The notes: a model not told the origin generated them from the letters alone. Shown: positions 20,342 to 32,849, counted from the first letter of the stretch. The stretch is DNA of 64,000 nt from Septoria linicola (GCA_024114885.1 CP099429.1:992001-1056000), one strand, 5' to 3'. Program-made: numbers and translations.

Positions 20342-22923
20342 CGTGTTGTTCAACACAAATCGATTCTCTCCGCTTGATATTCCAGTGAAGGTAATCAGTG
20401 AGAGGATTGCGACCGAAGGATGTATAATCTTGAACGAGGCGCGCTCCGATGGTACCTGTACCGGGAACATCCTAGTGCATTCCTGCCAACGCGACATACA
20501 CGTCAGCTCATCAATATGCTTCGCGCATACAGGGCGAGCACACTCATCCCACGCTATATGACCCGACGTTGGAGATATATGCGAAAGACTGCATGTCGAA
20601 GAATCCGCGACAAGTTGGAATGTTTGGAACTTCCACGCGACAAGTCGTGTAACCTGGATGCTGGGGTTCACCGCCATCTGATTGCTCCACCATGGGCTTT
20701 ACAGAGATGTGTGTCGGCAGATCCAGTGCAATACCAAGGGTACGGTACACTGTGGCTGCCTACTGTCGGATATAGATGCCGGATTGCGTGAGAGCTTGAG
20801 CAGACGACGAATTGGTCGAGCAATCCTGGCTTCCTCAAGTCACTTTCCACTCCATGTTGTGCGCTCATTGGAGATTTTTGGCGAACACAGATCTTCAAGC
20901 TCTTTTGCTTATCGCAAATAATCATGAGTCCTGCCCATTCCGGTATCCCGCAGATGTCAGATATGCTCTAGACCAAAACCGCATGGCATGACACTTCATG
21001 AGACTTGACATGCCGCGCGGTACTGTGTCATCTAAGGAGAGTGTTAGGCATCCCGTGAGATCCCGTTCACAGCAAGAAACAAAGGGTGATGGGGACGCTT
21101 TAGTACTGCTGCCAACACGTTATCGTGGCTGGGTCCAAGGTCGGCAAACCAAAAGCCAGTGCCTGTGATGATTCAACCCACGCGTGTCGAAGCTTTTGGT
21201 CATACTCCGTACCTCGAAGGATTATTACGCTCGCGCGGGAATCGAGCTTGTGGACGCCTTGTCGGAACCGCCAGACGTTGAGCGTATGGAAAGCGTCGTG
21301 CAGACAACCAGGCGTGACATGGACTGGCTGTCGTACGTGTACTGCTCGGAGCCTTTGCGAACACGTAGATATTCGCACGTTGGGCTGGGATGTTGTCAGA
21401 TATCGAATTCGTATTGCAAAAGAAACCAACAAAGTTGAGTCAGGATCGAACCAGGCACCTGCCAAAAATGCAAAAATAAACGATACATGCAGCACGAACT
21501 CTTCACCGGCAGCTAATACTTTGCATCAAAGTACGAGAATGTCTGCTTCAGGGGTTTAACGATTACTAAGTTCGCGGTGGACTAAAGCGCCTTATTGTTC
21601 AGTTCAACTGGACAGACACTAGTCGACTAGACCACCTATGGCCGCATGTGATGTACTTGTTTCTGTGCGCGGTTATAGCTGCTCAAACGCCGCGGGGAAG
21701 ATCCCTCGAGCTGATGACGTTTGACGCCCAGCGAAAGTGAAGGTGCATGAACTGAAGGTCGCACGACTCAAACGCGCAACAGAGGCCTTGCCTCGTTCCA
21801 TCGTTCGCTCGCTCATGCCGGAGACGAGTATGCTCGCGGAGGTCTCTTCGCCTCATCGTGGACGTGCTGACCTGACAATGGCTTGGAAAGGTAGGACCCA
21901 GACTTTCGCTGGGGTGAGGACGGCTTGGTCTGCCTTCGAGGTCGTGCGTCACAGGAGATGAAGCTCGATACCCATCGCCGTGTTCTAGTGATCTTGTCGA
22001 GAGCATGTGCGGAGTCTAATCGGAGGCGGTGCGTGATGGCACGCGCGTGCCTGCCTCTTTCGCACAAAGCTAATTGCGACTTCACTTCGTCCTGGCCAGA
22101 TACCACTGCGGACAACGCGAGAGCAATGCGACGGACGGTCACCGAGACATCATTTACGAGCATGCGTGCAAATTCTCAGGAGATTTCAAAGATCCACGTC
22201 GGTATATGCTACCAGGAGTTCTGTCAACAAGGAAGGTCGAGACCAGCGTCCGAAAAGGAACATGAGGTTCCAACCCCGAGGACGACCGTGATCTCAAGCT
22301 TCATTGCTTTGGGTCCATCGTTTGGCTGAAGCTGACATGCATTCATAACATTCTGCCTCTACACAATTGTCCTATGCCGAAGTCCTTCGACCGGGAATAT
22401 GCGGGCGCTAATCACCATATGCACGTGCGGAAGCACTAGGAATGAATCGCCAAGCTTTCACATGGTGACGGAAGCTTAACCCGAGTAGTTTCCTCGGCAG
22501 GTGCTGCGATCTCGGAGAGTGTAGACGACGACAGACATCGTGATTGTGCTCGTTGGCAGAGTGAGCATGTTGCATACCACAGTCGTTGCAAGAGGCATAC
22601 ACTGGCGCAAGGCGCGATGCCATATCCCAATCGCTCCCCATCCATATTTGGCGTCAAGGAAATTTCTGCAAGACCTTTGCAGCGAGCAATGACCAGCGCC
22701 CACTCGTTGTGCGATCTATGGCCATGACCCTGTGCTCGGCATGGACTCAACAGATAGCGCGAGGGCTGCGTAGACGTTCCAAGGCGCGATCTGGCTCATG
22801 TCTCTGGCCCATTAGACAGTGATCTGCCAGTATAGGACATGTCTCCCATAGTACTGACATCCCGATCGACTCCAAGCAGACAATGCGGGTAGCGGACTTG
22901 TGATAGACGTTCAGGAGCAGCTT
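20342..22923. other. Long intergenic region, no supported gene
   Basis: About 2.6 kb with many short overlapping frames on both strands and none with domain, signal peptide or splice support. A tRNA-like B-box word on the minus strand near 21440 lacks the rest of a tRNA. No tandem repeat or transposon ends are visible. Confidence 0.45.
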
Positions 22924-23292
22924 TCATCGAATGTCCTCGTCCGTGACATCTTCCATATCTTCCTCCACAATCTTCTTGTCCGTGTCCGTCCGCAGTCCAA
23001 TTGCCGCCTCAGCCGCCTTCTGCGTGTGCGGTTCCTCCTTCAACTGCTTGACACGTCTCTTGTGTGGCTTGCCCTTGCTATGGCGCTGATAATTGGTCTC
23101 TGACTCAAACCACTTTGCGCATTCCGTACAGTACCATTCGCCGAAGCCGGGCAGGTCTTCGAGGGCTTTGCTGTCCTTGAACTGCTGGAGGTGCTTCTGG
23201 TCCTGCTTGTCGGCATGAATCTGATCGATATCGCGGATCGCGGCATACCGTCTCGCCTTCCTTTTGCTGTTGGCGCCTCTGATTGCAGGCAT
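22924..23292 (-). CDS. BUD20: Bud20-type C2H2 zinc finger, pre-60S export factor
   Basis: Single exon, 122 residues, starting MPAIRGANSKRKARRYAAIR. One zinc finger is visible, with C55 and C58 (YCTECAKWF) and H71 and H77, in the ZNF593/Bud20 spacing. It is flanked by basic helices (KGKPHKRRVKQLKEEPHTQK) and an acidic tail rich in Glu and Asp. Bud20 shuttles with pre-60S ribosomal particles and aids their nuclear export and cytoplasmic maturation. The size matches the family. Its neighbour on the opposite strand is mitochondrial aconitase, and the ribosomal protein gene eL29 lies 3.6 kb away. Confidence 0.87.
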   Translation of the reverse strand: MPAIRGANSKRKARRYAAIRDIDQIHADKQDQKHLQQFKDSKALEDLPGFGEWYCTECAKWFESETNYQRHSKGKPHKRRVKQLKEEPHTQKAAEAAIGLRTDTDKKIVEEDMEDVTDEDIR

Positions 23293-23733
23293 GATGTCTG
23301 ACCTTCTGCACTGCGCCGCGCCGGTGTCGGTCGCTTGATGCTTATTGTGCGCTTTCAGACGCCTTTGTTGGTCGCGCAATCTGGTCTGCAGGCCACTTGC
23401 GATTTTGCCTGAAAGTTTGGCAAGCGGAGCACTCCAGTGAGCGAAGTCGGACCCGCATGCAGACTCGGGCTGGGCGCAAAATTCTGCGTGGCCTGGAGAC
23501 CAGAACTGCTGGGTTGTAGCCGAGGAAAGGAACGACGGCTCCAGCACTGGCCAATCAGTATTGCTTGCTTACTTTTGAGCTCTTTCTCTACCTTCGCCGA
23601 GCGTTGTTACGTCTTCAAGCCTCCTTCTTCTTGATAACATCACATCTCACACTTCAGGTCCATCTTCCGACCTGCAAGTACCTCTCCACTCAGCTTCACC
23701 GGGACATCGCCAGTAGGCTGGGCGTCTTTCAGG
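23293..23733. promoter_or_regulatory. Divergent promoter region, BUD20 / aconitase
   Basis: 441 bp separate the start codons and hold both 5' regions. A pyrimidine-rich run (TTTGAGCTCTTTCTCTACC...) near 23573-23640 precedes the aconitase start, as is common in strongly expressed fungal genes. Confidence 0.45.
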
Positions 23734-26451
23734 ATGTTGGCACAGAGACTTGCGGCGCGACAGCTGGTATGTGTCTCCTCCGATAAGGGCTCGTGCAGCT
23801 CTGCGCCGCCATTGAGCTATAGATCAACAGACTGACGCTGTATCGCTACAGCCCCGGCTGGGCCGCCGGACATTCGCTACCGTCAATGACTCTCCTCTTA
23901 CCAAGAAGGTCGAGATGACCAACTGGGAGAAGGGTCACTACATCAACTATGCTGGCATGAACGAGACATTGAACATTGTCCGAAAGAGGCTCAACAACAA
24001 GCCACTCACATACGCCGAGAAGATCTTGTACTCACACTTGGACAACCCACATGAGCAGGACATTGAGCGCGGAAAGAGCTACCTGAAGCTCCGACCCGAC
24101 AGAGTTGCCTGCCAGGATGCCACCGCTCAGATGGCCATCTTGCAGTTCATGAGCTCCGGTATGGATGCTGTGGCCACTCCTACCACTGTGCACTGTGATC
24201 ACTTGATCGAGGCACAGGTTGGTGGTGAGAAGGATCTTGAGCGCGCATACAACATCAACCGAGAGGTCTACGACTTCTTGTCCTCTTCGTGTGCCAAGTA
24301 CAACATTGGTTTCTGGAAGCCTGGCTCTGGCATTATCCACCAGATCGTGCTCGAGAACTACGCTTTCCCAGGTGGTCTTATGATCGGTACTGATTCCCAC
24401 ACTCCAAACGCTGGTGGTCTTGGTATGGCTGCTATCGGTGTCGGTGGCGCTGATGCCGTCGATGTCATGGCCAGCTTGCCATGGGAATTGAAGGCACCAA
24501 AGGTCATCGGTGTCAAGCTTACTGGAAAGATGAGCGGCTGGACTGCACCAAAGGGTAAGCTTCTTCTGCGCATCTTGATAGATGCGGTCTTTCCTCGGCC
24601 TCATTGCTAACTGTGTACAAGACATCATCTGCAAGGTCGCCGGTATCCTCACCGTCAAGGGTGGTACTGGTGCCATTGTTGAGTACCACGGACCTGGAAC
24701 CGAGAACCTGAGCTGCACTGGAATGGCTACCATCTGTAAGTTTGAGACGAGCCCGATCCGGCTAGAAATGCGTGCTAATGAGCTTGACAGGCAACATGGG
24801 TGCTGAAATCGGTGCCACCACCTCGCTGTTCCCATTCAATCAACGCATGCATGATTACCTGTCCGCCACCAAGCGCAAGCACATCGGTGACTTTGCCCGT
24901 GGATACGCTGCCGAGCTCCGTGAGGACGAGGGCGCCGAATACGACGAGCTCATCGAGATCAACCTCAGCGAGCTCGAGCCACAAATCAATGGTCCTTTCA
25001 CACCAGATCTTGCCACCCCAATCAGCAAGTTCGCAGACGCAGTCAAGGAGAACAAGTGGCCACAAGAGCTGAAGGTCGGTCTTATCGGATCTTGCACAAA
25101 CTCCTCCTACGAGGACATGAGCAGAGCCGCGGCTATTGCTCAGGATGCTCTCGATCACGGTATCAAGGCCAAGGCTCTCTTCACCATCACTCCCGGATCT
25201 GAGCAGATCCGCGCTACGTGCGAAAGAGATGGCCAGCTCAAGACTCTGGAGGAGTTCGGCGGCATGGTATTAGCCAACGCTTGTGGCCCTTGCATTGGGC
25301 AATGGGATGTGCGTATTCCCGAAGACTCTCCAGCTTTCACTGATACTGACTCTGCTGTAGCGCCGTGACGTGAAGAAGGGCGAGGCCAACTCCATCAGTA
25401 AGTCATGAGCAAAACGAACACAACATCTGAAGCTATTGCTAACTCACGGCAGTCTGCAGTTACAACCGGTGCCTAGTCCCCCTATACTCTGATCAAAGAT
25501 TCACACTGACCATTTGAAAGCAATTTCACCGGGAGAAACGACGCCAACCCAGCCACCCACTCCTTCGTCGCCTCCCCCGACATGGTCGTTGCTATGACTC
25601 TTGCCGGTGACCTTACCTTCAACCCGCTTACCGACACCCTTAAGGACAAGGACGGCAAGGACTTCAAGCTCAAGGAGCCAACTGGTGATGGTCTGCCATC
25701 CCGTGGCTACGACCCAGGTCAAGACACTTTCCAAGCCCCACCTGAGGACCGATCCTCCGTCTCCGTCGCTGTCTCGCCAACCTCCGATCGTCTGCAACTG
25801 CTCGAGCCATTCGAGCCATGGAACGGCCAAGACGCAAAGAACGTCCCAATCTTGATTAAGGCACAAGGAAAGACCACCACTGACCACATCTCTATGGCTG
25901 GTCCATGGTTGAAGTACCGTGGTCACTTGGACAACATCTCGAACAACTTGCTCATTGGTGCTATCAACGAGGCCAACGGTGAGGCCAACAAGGTCAAGAA
26001 CCAGGACACTGGCGAGGTCGATGCTGTCCCAGCTACTGCCCGTGCCTACAAGAAGGAGGGTGTCAAGTGGGTTGTCATTGGAGACTGGAACTACGGAGAG
26101 GGTTCGTCTCGTGAGCACGCTGCTCTCGAGCCACGCCACCTTGGTGGTCTTGCCATCATCACCCGATCGTTCGCTCGTATCCACGAGACCAACTTGAAGA
26201 AGCAAGGCATGCTTCCTCTTACTTTCCAGAACCCGGAGGATTACGACAAGATCAGGCCAGACGACCGTATCGACCTCAAGCTTACAGACATCGGTGTTGG
26301 CAAGCCGGTCACGATGACCGTCCACCCAGCAGCTGGCGACTCGGCTTTCGAAGTTCCACTTGTGCACACATTCAACGAGGGCCAACTAGAATGGTTCAGG
26401 AACGGTAGTGCTTTGAACACGATGGCCAAGAAGGCCGCTGAGAAGAACTAA
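23734..26451 (+). CDS. ACO1: Mitochondrial aconitate hydratase
   Basis: Seven exons give 783 residues: 23734-23766, 23852-24554, 24622-24735, 24791-25308, 25361-25397, 25453-25468 and 25521-26451. The N-terminus (MLAQRLAARQL then PRLGRRTFAT) is a mitochondrial presequence. Hallmarks are HCDHLIEAQ, TDSHTPNAGG, GSCTNSSYED (first Fe-S cysteine), ANACGPCIGQWD (two more Fe-S cysteines), SYNRNFTGRNDANP and GSSREHAALEPRHLGG, followed by the swivel domain to the end. The enzyme isomerises citrate to isocitrate in the TCA cycle using a [4Fe-4S] cluster. The sixth exon is only 16 nt, and without it the conserved NSI-SYNRNFTGR segment cannot be read. Third positions are strongly C/G-biased, fitting high expression. 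All cysteine ligands are present. Confidence 0.95.
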
Positions 26452-26941
26452 GGTGGATGTTGTGACGAGATCAAATACCAAGAAGAGGAACGAAAGAGAC
26501 GACTTTCGGATTCGTCGTGATGATACACAGGACGGGCGGCATTCGTCGCCTTGTGCACTAAATGCGCCGGGGGCAGAAGCCGGCGCGGTCAGCGACGAGA
26601 TTGTAGCATTGTGCATATTGTTTTCAGGCGCGTTGGTAGTTCGGCGGGACTTATGTATTCTGACAATGAGTTTGAACACCATGTATTCCCGTGCGTATAG
26701 CGTCTCTTGTATCAGCTCCCTTTGAGCATTTCGTCCATTCTCTCTGCGCAGCTGGCAGATCGGCGTCTCTCGATATGTGCAAATATGACAGACGCGATTT
26801 GTGAAGTTTAGCACGTGACGTTATTCGGCAAGTGCTTGCCGAAATGCCAAGTCGAAAATTGATCGCACCTGAGCCGACGGAACAGCCCAGCACACCTTCG
26901 ACGACAGAACCTCGCAGCACGTTCGCACAAACACCGTCGCC
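26452..26941. other. Intergenic, aconitase 3' flank and eL29 promoter
   Basis: 490 bp in a tandem arrangement. Nothing else was recognised. Confidence 0.4.
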
Positions 26942-27364
26942 ATGGCCAGTACGTGTGAATGCACTGCCAATTTCTGGAACTTCTACTGATCCTGCGCGCA
27001 GAATCAAAGAACTCGTCTCAGCACAACCAGAGCAAGAAGAACCACAAGAACGGGTACGATCTCACCACGCGTCCTTCGAGCACACATCCATCGAGCACGC
27101 CTGCAGTATCGAGTTGGGAAAGATTGGGACCTTGAACAGGAACAGTTGCTAATGGAGGGATGTGGACAGTATCAAGAAGCCAAAGACCAACAGATACCCT
27201 TCGCTCAAGGGAACCGACCCTAAGTTCCGGAGAAACCACAGACATGCGCTTCACGGCACAATGAAGGCACTGGTGCGTCAGACACTGTCGTTGTAGGACG
27301 GTCTTGGAGAATGCTGACACCCATCCAGAAGGAGGTCAAGGAGGGCAAGCGTGATGCGGCATAG
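26942..27364 (+). CDS. RPL29: 60S ribosomal protein eL29
   Basis: Four exons, 26942-26948, 27002-27053, 27170-27272 and 27329-27364, give 65 residues; introns are 53, 116 and 56 nt. The protein reads MAKSKNSSQHNQSKKNHKNG, then IKKPKTNRYPSLKGTDPKFR, RNHRHALHGTMKAL, and ends KEVKEGKRDAA. This is full-length fungal eL29, a short very basic protein of the large subunit. The first coding exon is seven bases (ATG GCC A), so simple frame searches miss the gene. Introns make up more than half of the locus, as is usual for fungal ribosomal protein genes. Confidence 0.93.
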
Positions 27365-28260
27365 ATTTGTCTGCGTTGAGTTTCGCTTTCACTACATTTG
27401 GGACCTGGAGCATCGAACGGCGGATTGAAATTATGGCTTCGACACGAGCATGCCATGGCGCAAAAGCGAGGATGAATGGCTATGCGAGATACCTGCTTGA
27501 GAGGTCTCATGACGAAGGTAGCTGAATTGCACGCCTAAACTGACAGCCATTTCCATTCTCCAGTTCCCGCGCCAGAGGTAAGAGACTCTTCGCGAGCTCC
27601 CGAGTCGACAGACTCAACAGACTCGTGATCCCATCCATCTAAATCCTCAAATGGCAGCAGTGTGTACAACGCCTAGCGAATTATTCATGCAACGGTGTTG
27701 AAGGAAATTTTATCATGCCAAGATTAAGTCTTCTCGGAGCATACCACCTCATTACCAAACACGGACGCTGCTGTTCCCACCGGCGTTGGTGCATGAAGAT
27801 GTGGTTACAGACACAGAAATGCAGCTGGGATGCTCAATCTCCCAGCAGAACAGTAGGTAGCTTAGAGAATGTATTGACATATTACAAACCTCTACTCTTC
27901 CATGGCCCCTTCAAGATGACTTGATCTTCGGTTTGTGATAGATACGCTTTCCTTCTGACTGAATGGCTGCTCGCGTAAGTAGCGATAGGAGCAATGAGAT
28001 GAACTTGCACTGGCCAAACAACAATCGTACGTTGGCGTGTGCTGTGCTTCTTCATCATAACACGGCGGCGGAGGTGCAGGTGCAGCTCCTGCACTTCGAA
28101 CGTTGCTGCTGCAGCTAGCGCGACTGCCGTTTGTTGTCAGAGGTAAAGTCAATGTCACCTTGCTCAATCGATTTCGCTCAAAAACCACGACACAACCTCT
28201 GATCTGCACAGCGGAGTGAGAGGATTCGACAAATTTGCGATCTCCTTGGTGACGGGAGCC
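27365..28260. other. Intergenic, nothing convincing
   Basis: About 0.9 kb between two plus-strand genes. Short frames only; a run antisense to the next gene's start looks like a shadow. Confidence 0.4.
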
Positions 28261-30220
28261 ATGGCCGACATCCAGCAGTGGCGACGCAAGATCCAGCCGG
28301 CACGGTCTCGCACACCCGCCACCCCATGTGTGGACAACGAAGAGCCCGACGATTGCCTCACGTCCACGACGCCAAAAAGGCGACTGAAGCCGAAGCTGTC
28401 GTCCTACTTTGGCCACAATCCCAAAGCATCGCTGCAGGATGGACACCCATCCGCCGCCGAGCTGCCAGCATGGCCACCTGATCAATTCTATCCAGATCCA
28501 AAACCTGAGGAGGTGATGGACATGATGATGTGCACAATTATGGCAGCGCCGTACCAGGCCCTGGAGTCGCGCCACAATAGCTCGCTGATGCTCATCTTCG
28601 AAAGTTATCTCAACCTCATGGATGACAAGACGGCTATGCAGAAGCTACTTGAGAATGAGGCAGCTGCCAATCAAGCCCTGATAGCGAAGCTCAACCTGGC
28701 GGAGAAAGACTGGGCCGACGAGAAGCAGGACTACAAAGATGAGGTGAAGCGACTCGAGGTTCTCCTGGCTGAAGCGAGCAAGCGCGGTTTAGCGGAAGTC
28801 ACTCTTGCCCGTCAGGACAGCAAGCTTCACAATCGTGCGTCGCTTCCCAAGAAGGAGACCATCTTCGAGGTCCTTGAGAAGTCCATGCTCTACAATGACA
28901 AGACCTGGAGCAATCAACGTGGTAAGCAGATCGAGCTTGCTCCGTTCTCTTCAGCTTGCTGACACAAATTCAGCAACCATGAAGCCGATGTTACAAGCTT
29001 TCAATGACCAGGACAGACGGGCGTCGCAACAGCTTGTTCAGAAGAAGTCCATGACTCATCTTCACGCAGACCTGCCCTTCGGCACACCTCCCAAAGACGA
29101 CACCCAATTCTCGCTAACCAATGCGTCGTTGCTGGAAGAAGAGCAGGGTGAAAGGCCTGGACGAAAACGAGCTGAGACGAGCTCAACCATACCAAGCACA
29201 TCCGAGGACACTTTCTCGACCTTTAGTTGTGAGCTAGCTCAATCGCCTGAGCGTACGGTGCGGCTCCCTCAGAAGTACAGCGCTGTCCCGGGCATGGATG
29301 ACTATGCATCGATCGAGAAGATCGCCGAAATGCTAGCACATCGCCGCAATATCGATCCATCTTTGGTAATGCCGCAGCTGTTGCACATGTTCAATGCACA
29401 CAGCCACGAAGGGCAGTATGCCGCGCGTAGTCCTACTGCTATTACGACCTATGCGCCGTGGCCGAAGCGTGTTTCGTCGACGATCTCGCCTGCGGACATG
29501 ACGACCCCAAAGCACCGCACCGTCATGTCCAAAGCATCTGGCTTCTTTCAGAAGCTTTTAGACACCAGCACGAACGGCCAGGCTACACGCAGATTCTCCT
29601 TTGAGCCGGGCGACGACATTGCTGGACCCAATACGCCAGCCCAAGGAGTGTCTTCGCACGGCAAAGATCGCGTCTTGCGAAAAAGCGCATCAGCATACAT
29701 TCTCAGAGGGCCCGACATGATCACACCGGCCAGATCGCTATCCCCTGTGGCTCAAAGCCCGACTATATCAACGCCGGCTGAGGCGAAGGTTGGCCCGATT
29801 TCGAGAATACCAACGCCAGTCTTCAAGTCTGGCTCCCTTGCTCGCCCAAGACAGGAGCGCGAGGATTCGGCTGCCAGCCTATTGACTGTGATTCAAAACA
29901 ACGACAACTGGCGAAGGTCAGCAAGCATTTCCAGCCAGAGCTCACCATCAAGTAGTCGTGTCAACCTTGCCCGGGCAGCTCAGGAGGCACTCTTCGTGGG
30001 TAGCCCTATCCCGCAACCTCCGCATGACAGTAATCCGCTGCTCGAGCACACCAACTCGCTTCGTGGACCAAATTCTGTGAACGCTTCAGCACGAGCTGAA
30101 TCTGGCCAAGCGGCCACTTCTCCAAGCGTATACTTCAAGCGACCTAGTTCACAATACAGTGGCGATAGTCAAGCACCTTATCCAGCTTCCAGTGTCGAGA
30201 ATCTTCGGCCCAGTACCTAG
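28261..30220 (+). CDS. Coiled-coil, Ser-rich fungal protein of unknown function
   Basis: Exons 28261-28921 and 28974-30220, with intron 28922-28973 (GTAAGC...ATTCAG), give 635 residues. The N-terminal third contains KRRLKPKLSSYFG and WPPDQFYPDPKPEEVMDMMM, then a coiled coil at about residues 125-195 with regular Leu/Ala heptads. The rest is disordered, rich in Ser, Pro and Thr, with basic phospho-site-like patches (RRFSFEP, RSASISSQSSPSSS). I know similar uncharacterised proteins from filamentous fungi but no assigned role. The layout would suit a cytoskeletal or septum scaffold, which is inference only. Phosphorylation is likely given the number of S-P and R-x-x-S sites. Confidence 0.72.
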
Positions 30221-30703
30221 GGTAGTGCATGATGGATATCATGCATATCGACGAGGCAGTGTGGCTGTGCGGACGTGATTGTTGGCATCTGATGTTTCTC
30301 GCCACCCGTCTACATGCGAGATGAGGCAGCAGCATTAGCCTCCACACTTACGACCAATGGATTGTGTCGACACAGTCCAAAGTTGTTGAGCGCTTCGAGC
30401 GAGAACCACAACGCATATGAAGTAAGTGCGACACCAGACTGTGTGGCTGAGAATCTGCGCAACGCTGACAGAGAACTGGCAAGTTCCGGCCAGCTAGTGC
30501 GCAAGCACGACTGCTGGCATAGAGGGAGTAAGTTAGTGTTCTGGTGCGTTGTGCTGGCATACACAACAACAGTGATGCTGCAGGACTGGCGCCTGTCTGT
30601 TATAGGCATGGGTCAATGGTATAAGCAAGGATTCAATGCGTCACGCATGTTTCAGCATTGATGATACGAACTCTCACAGCATGTACCTGGGAGTAATACT
30701 TAC
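30221..30703. other. Region that may hold missing exons of the overlapping candidates
   Basis: Frames on both strands contain short hydrophobic stretches. None could be spliced in frame to the candidate exons at 30704-30873 (-) or 30752-31338 (+). Confidence 0.3.
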
Positions 30704-30873
30704 GCACTCGCACTGTGCACGATGTTCGCAAAGTTCTGCCTGAAAGTGTCAGTACGGATCGGACTGCCTGGACCAGTTCGCGCAGCATCGCTACGAAGTG
30801 AATCCGACGAACTACTCCAACGTTTCGGTATCTCTTCCGGGCGCGCAAAGTCTGGGCCTTTTGGTGCGGACAT
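30704..30873 (-). CDS. Candidate 5' exon of a Ser-rich fungal protein (rest not found)
   Basis: An ATG at 30873 opens a 56-codon frame (MSAPKGPDFARPEEIPKRW, then SSSSDSLRSDAARTGPGSP and TDTFRQNFANIVHSAS). It ends exactly at a perfect donor, GTAAGTATT, at 30703. The text has the feel of conserved fungal N-termini with a proline/serine phospho-rich start. The next exon was not found: the acceptor at about 30609 (TATAACAG) leads to a frame that stops soon. It overlaps the plus-strand candidate, so at most one is likely real. It could be a gene truncated at its 3' side. Confidence 0.35.
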
Positions 30874-31338
30874 GGTGGTTTGAGAAGCGCGGCCCACTCG
30901 TCGAAATAGCAGCCGGTCTCATCACCGACGGCCCGCTGCTCTTTTCTGCAGCGAGTGACGCACATTGTGGCTCTCCCTCCCTCGTGGACATCGTCGGCCT
31001 CGCTATCATTGTCATTTGGGCATCGCTAGGTGTTGTCGCGGATGTCATTCCGAGAGATGATCAGCGCCAGATATACTACGTTACTGCAGGACCACGTCAG
31101 CTTCAGGTAAGAGAACAACACCTAGAACAGTGAGACAGCGACTGCGCCACACAGCTCGGTCAGAGTGCCGTAGGTCAGCGCCTCATGGGTTCCCATGAGG
31201 GGAGGCTTGTGCACCTTTCTGCACCACCAAGCGACACCACGCGCACACACAACTGGCGCCGCAGGAGTCGTCCCGCAGACCCACAAAGGGCCATACAGAT
31301 CGACGATACTCAGGTGACATCGACGACTGCTCTACGAT
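30752..31338 (+). CDS. Candidate membrane-protein exons, no start found
   Basis: From an acceptor-like GTGTCAG, an open frame runs through LPGAQSLGLLVRTWWFEKRG, GLITDGPLLFSAASDAHCG and one strong membrane helix (VDIVGLAIIVIWASLGVVAD). It then meets a CAG|GTAAGAG donor near 31109 and resumes after CACACAG near 31155 to a TAA at 31336-31338. Codon use looks coding-like, but there is no in-frame ATG, so an upstream exon would be needed. It conflicts with the minus-strand candidate at 30704-30873. Confidence 0.3.
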
Positions 31339-32849
31339 AATGGCAGCTCCATGTCTTTCGTCTCGGCTCCGAGCGATATGTCACCTTACTGCTACACACT
31401 CCGCATGGTAATACACGATGATACTCGACACGCGCACAGATCGCAAGGTCGGATGCGTTTTCTATGTCTAACCATGTCCCGTCATGGGACATAACAATGA
31501 TCTTGATAGAGCGTGAGTCAAGCTCTCAGAGTCTTTCGCCAAGTCGAGCAATGGAACGAGGCACACAGCTTTCTCCTCTCAGGCGTGCGCTAGAGCAACA
31601 ATTGCGACAGCCCTGTTATCGTACGTTCTTGCTGCGCTCCGATGCTTCACAAGGACGCCGCTCCTGGTGTCTCTGCATTCGATGGCGAGGTGCACATCAC
31701 TTGAGTGGAAGCATGAATGTAACACGAGCAGTTGGAATTGCTCACGATAAGCGCGATCTCGCAGAGCGTGCCAGGCCAGTGGGTGTTAGCCACTTTCTGG
31801 CGTGAACCGTACACGTCGGCAGCCATTTGTGCAACGCCGGGCAGGCGGGTCTGTTGCCGGGTTGTGCTTCTACACCTCTTTGCAGGGCGAAAAGATTGAA
31901 CGACAGTCATTTCACGTCACCGCATACTGACACGCACCAAAATTGCAACGCCTCCGACGCCAGCGTCATTGCAGCCATCTCTAATTTGTGACAGGCGCGT
32001 GTGAGTTGCCGGTTGCGTGTCAAACTGCATGGCCTCCACTTCATTCGCGGAGCGCCGCGAAGTGACGAGTGTACACCAATGCTTGGGACCAGACCTGCCC
32101 AAGTTGCGGGCGATTGACTTGCTCAGACTTCGCTCACTTCGCGTGTCGAAGGATTGAACAGTGTGGCTCGTATGCTACTAAGCGATAAACTACGAGATGC
32201 CCTTCTTCGACACGGCTCGTCTTGCGTTTTGGGCTCTGAGTAGGCGCTCTGTCGTCTGAGCAGCGCGGCATGAAGCTCATCGTCAGAGTGCTGTTGGGCG
32301 GGGACGGAGCATGATACGAAACGAGCCACAATGGACACAAGCCATGTGAAGCTAGCAAGGGCCTGCAGCTTCGTCCAGCATCGAGCCAAAGAGACGAGAG
32401 TCTGAGGATTGTGGCGAGTGCGCACGCTAGTCTGCGCCACATGTGGCGTCGGAGACCCAAGTGAACATCGCAAGCGAGGAACAGGAGAGACGGCCGGCCA
32501 GGCAAAAGAGGCGAAGACGAGCTGCCACAGACGTGGTAGCGATCTGGAGCGGTGAAATCGTGTCATTGCGAATTGCTATAGGCAGCATACCCTGAGCGAT
32601 ACGAACTCAAGCAACATACGTGAGAGCTGCCGCGGATTGACACGCTAGCGACAAACCCCTGTTTTGCGCTTGCCCTGTGCTCGGGTCTTAATTGCTGAGC
32701 AGTCTGCTGTGGCTGAACATAATCTCTCCTCCAGTTTCACCACGCCGTAGAAAGCTCTACCTTCTAACACTCCGTCTTGAGTGTACTCTTTCATGCTCCT
32801 ACAGTCCTTCGTCCGACGGCATAGCTGCTAGACTCCAACCTAGCTGCCA
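31339..32849. other. Intergenic, nothing convincing
   Basis: About 1.5 kb. A 147-codon minus-strand frame ending at 32123 has a basic, Leu/Ser-rich translation with no domain and no conserved look. The last ~200 bp are pyrimidine-rich and are probably the promoter of the grainyhead-type gene. Confidence 0.4.

Noticed and set aside
21420..21470. B-box-like word GGTTCGATCCT on the minus strand
   Set aside because: No A-box, anticodon arm or acceptor stem upstream in the required distance.
24032..24835. 267-codon and further minus-strand frames opposite aconitase
   Set aside because: Codon bias of the highly expressed sense gene leaves the antisense frame open.
32123..32566. 147-codon minus-strand frame
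   Set aside because: Leu/Ser/Arg-rich translation without domain, signal or conserved look.
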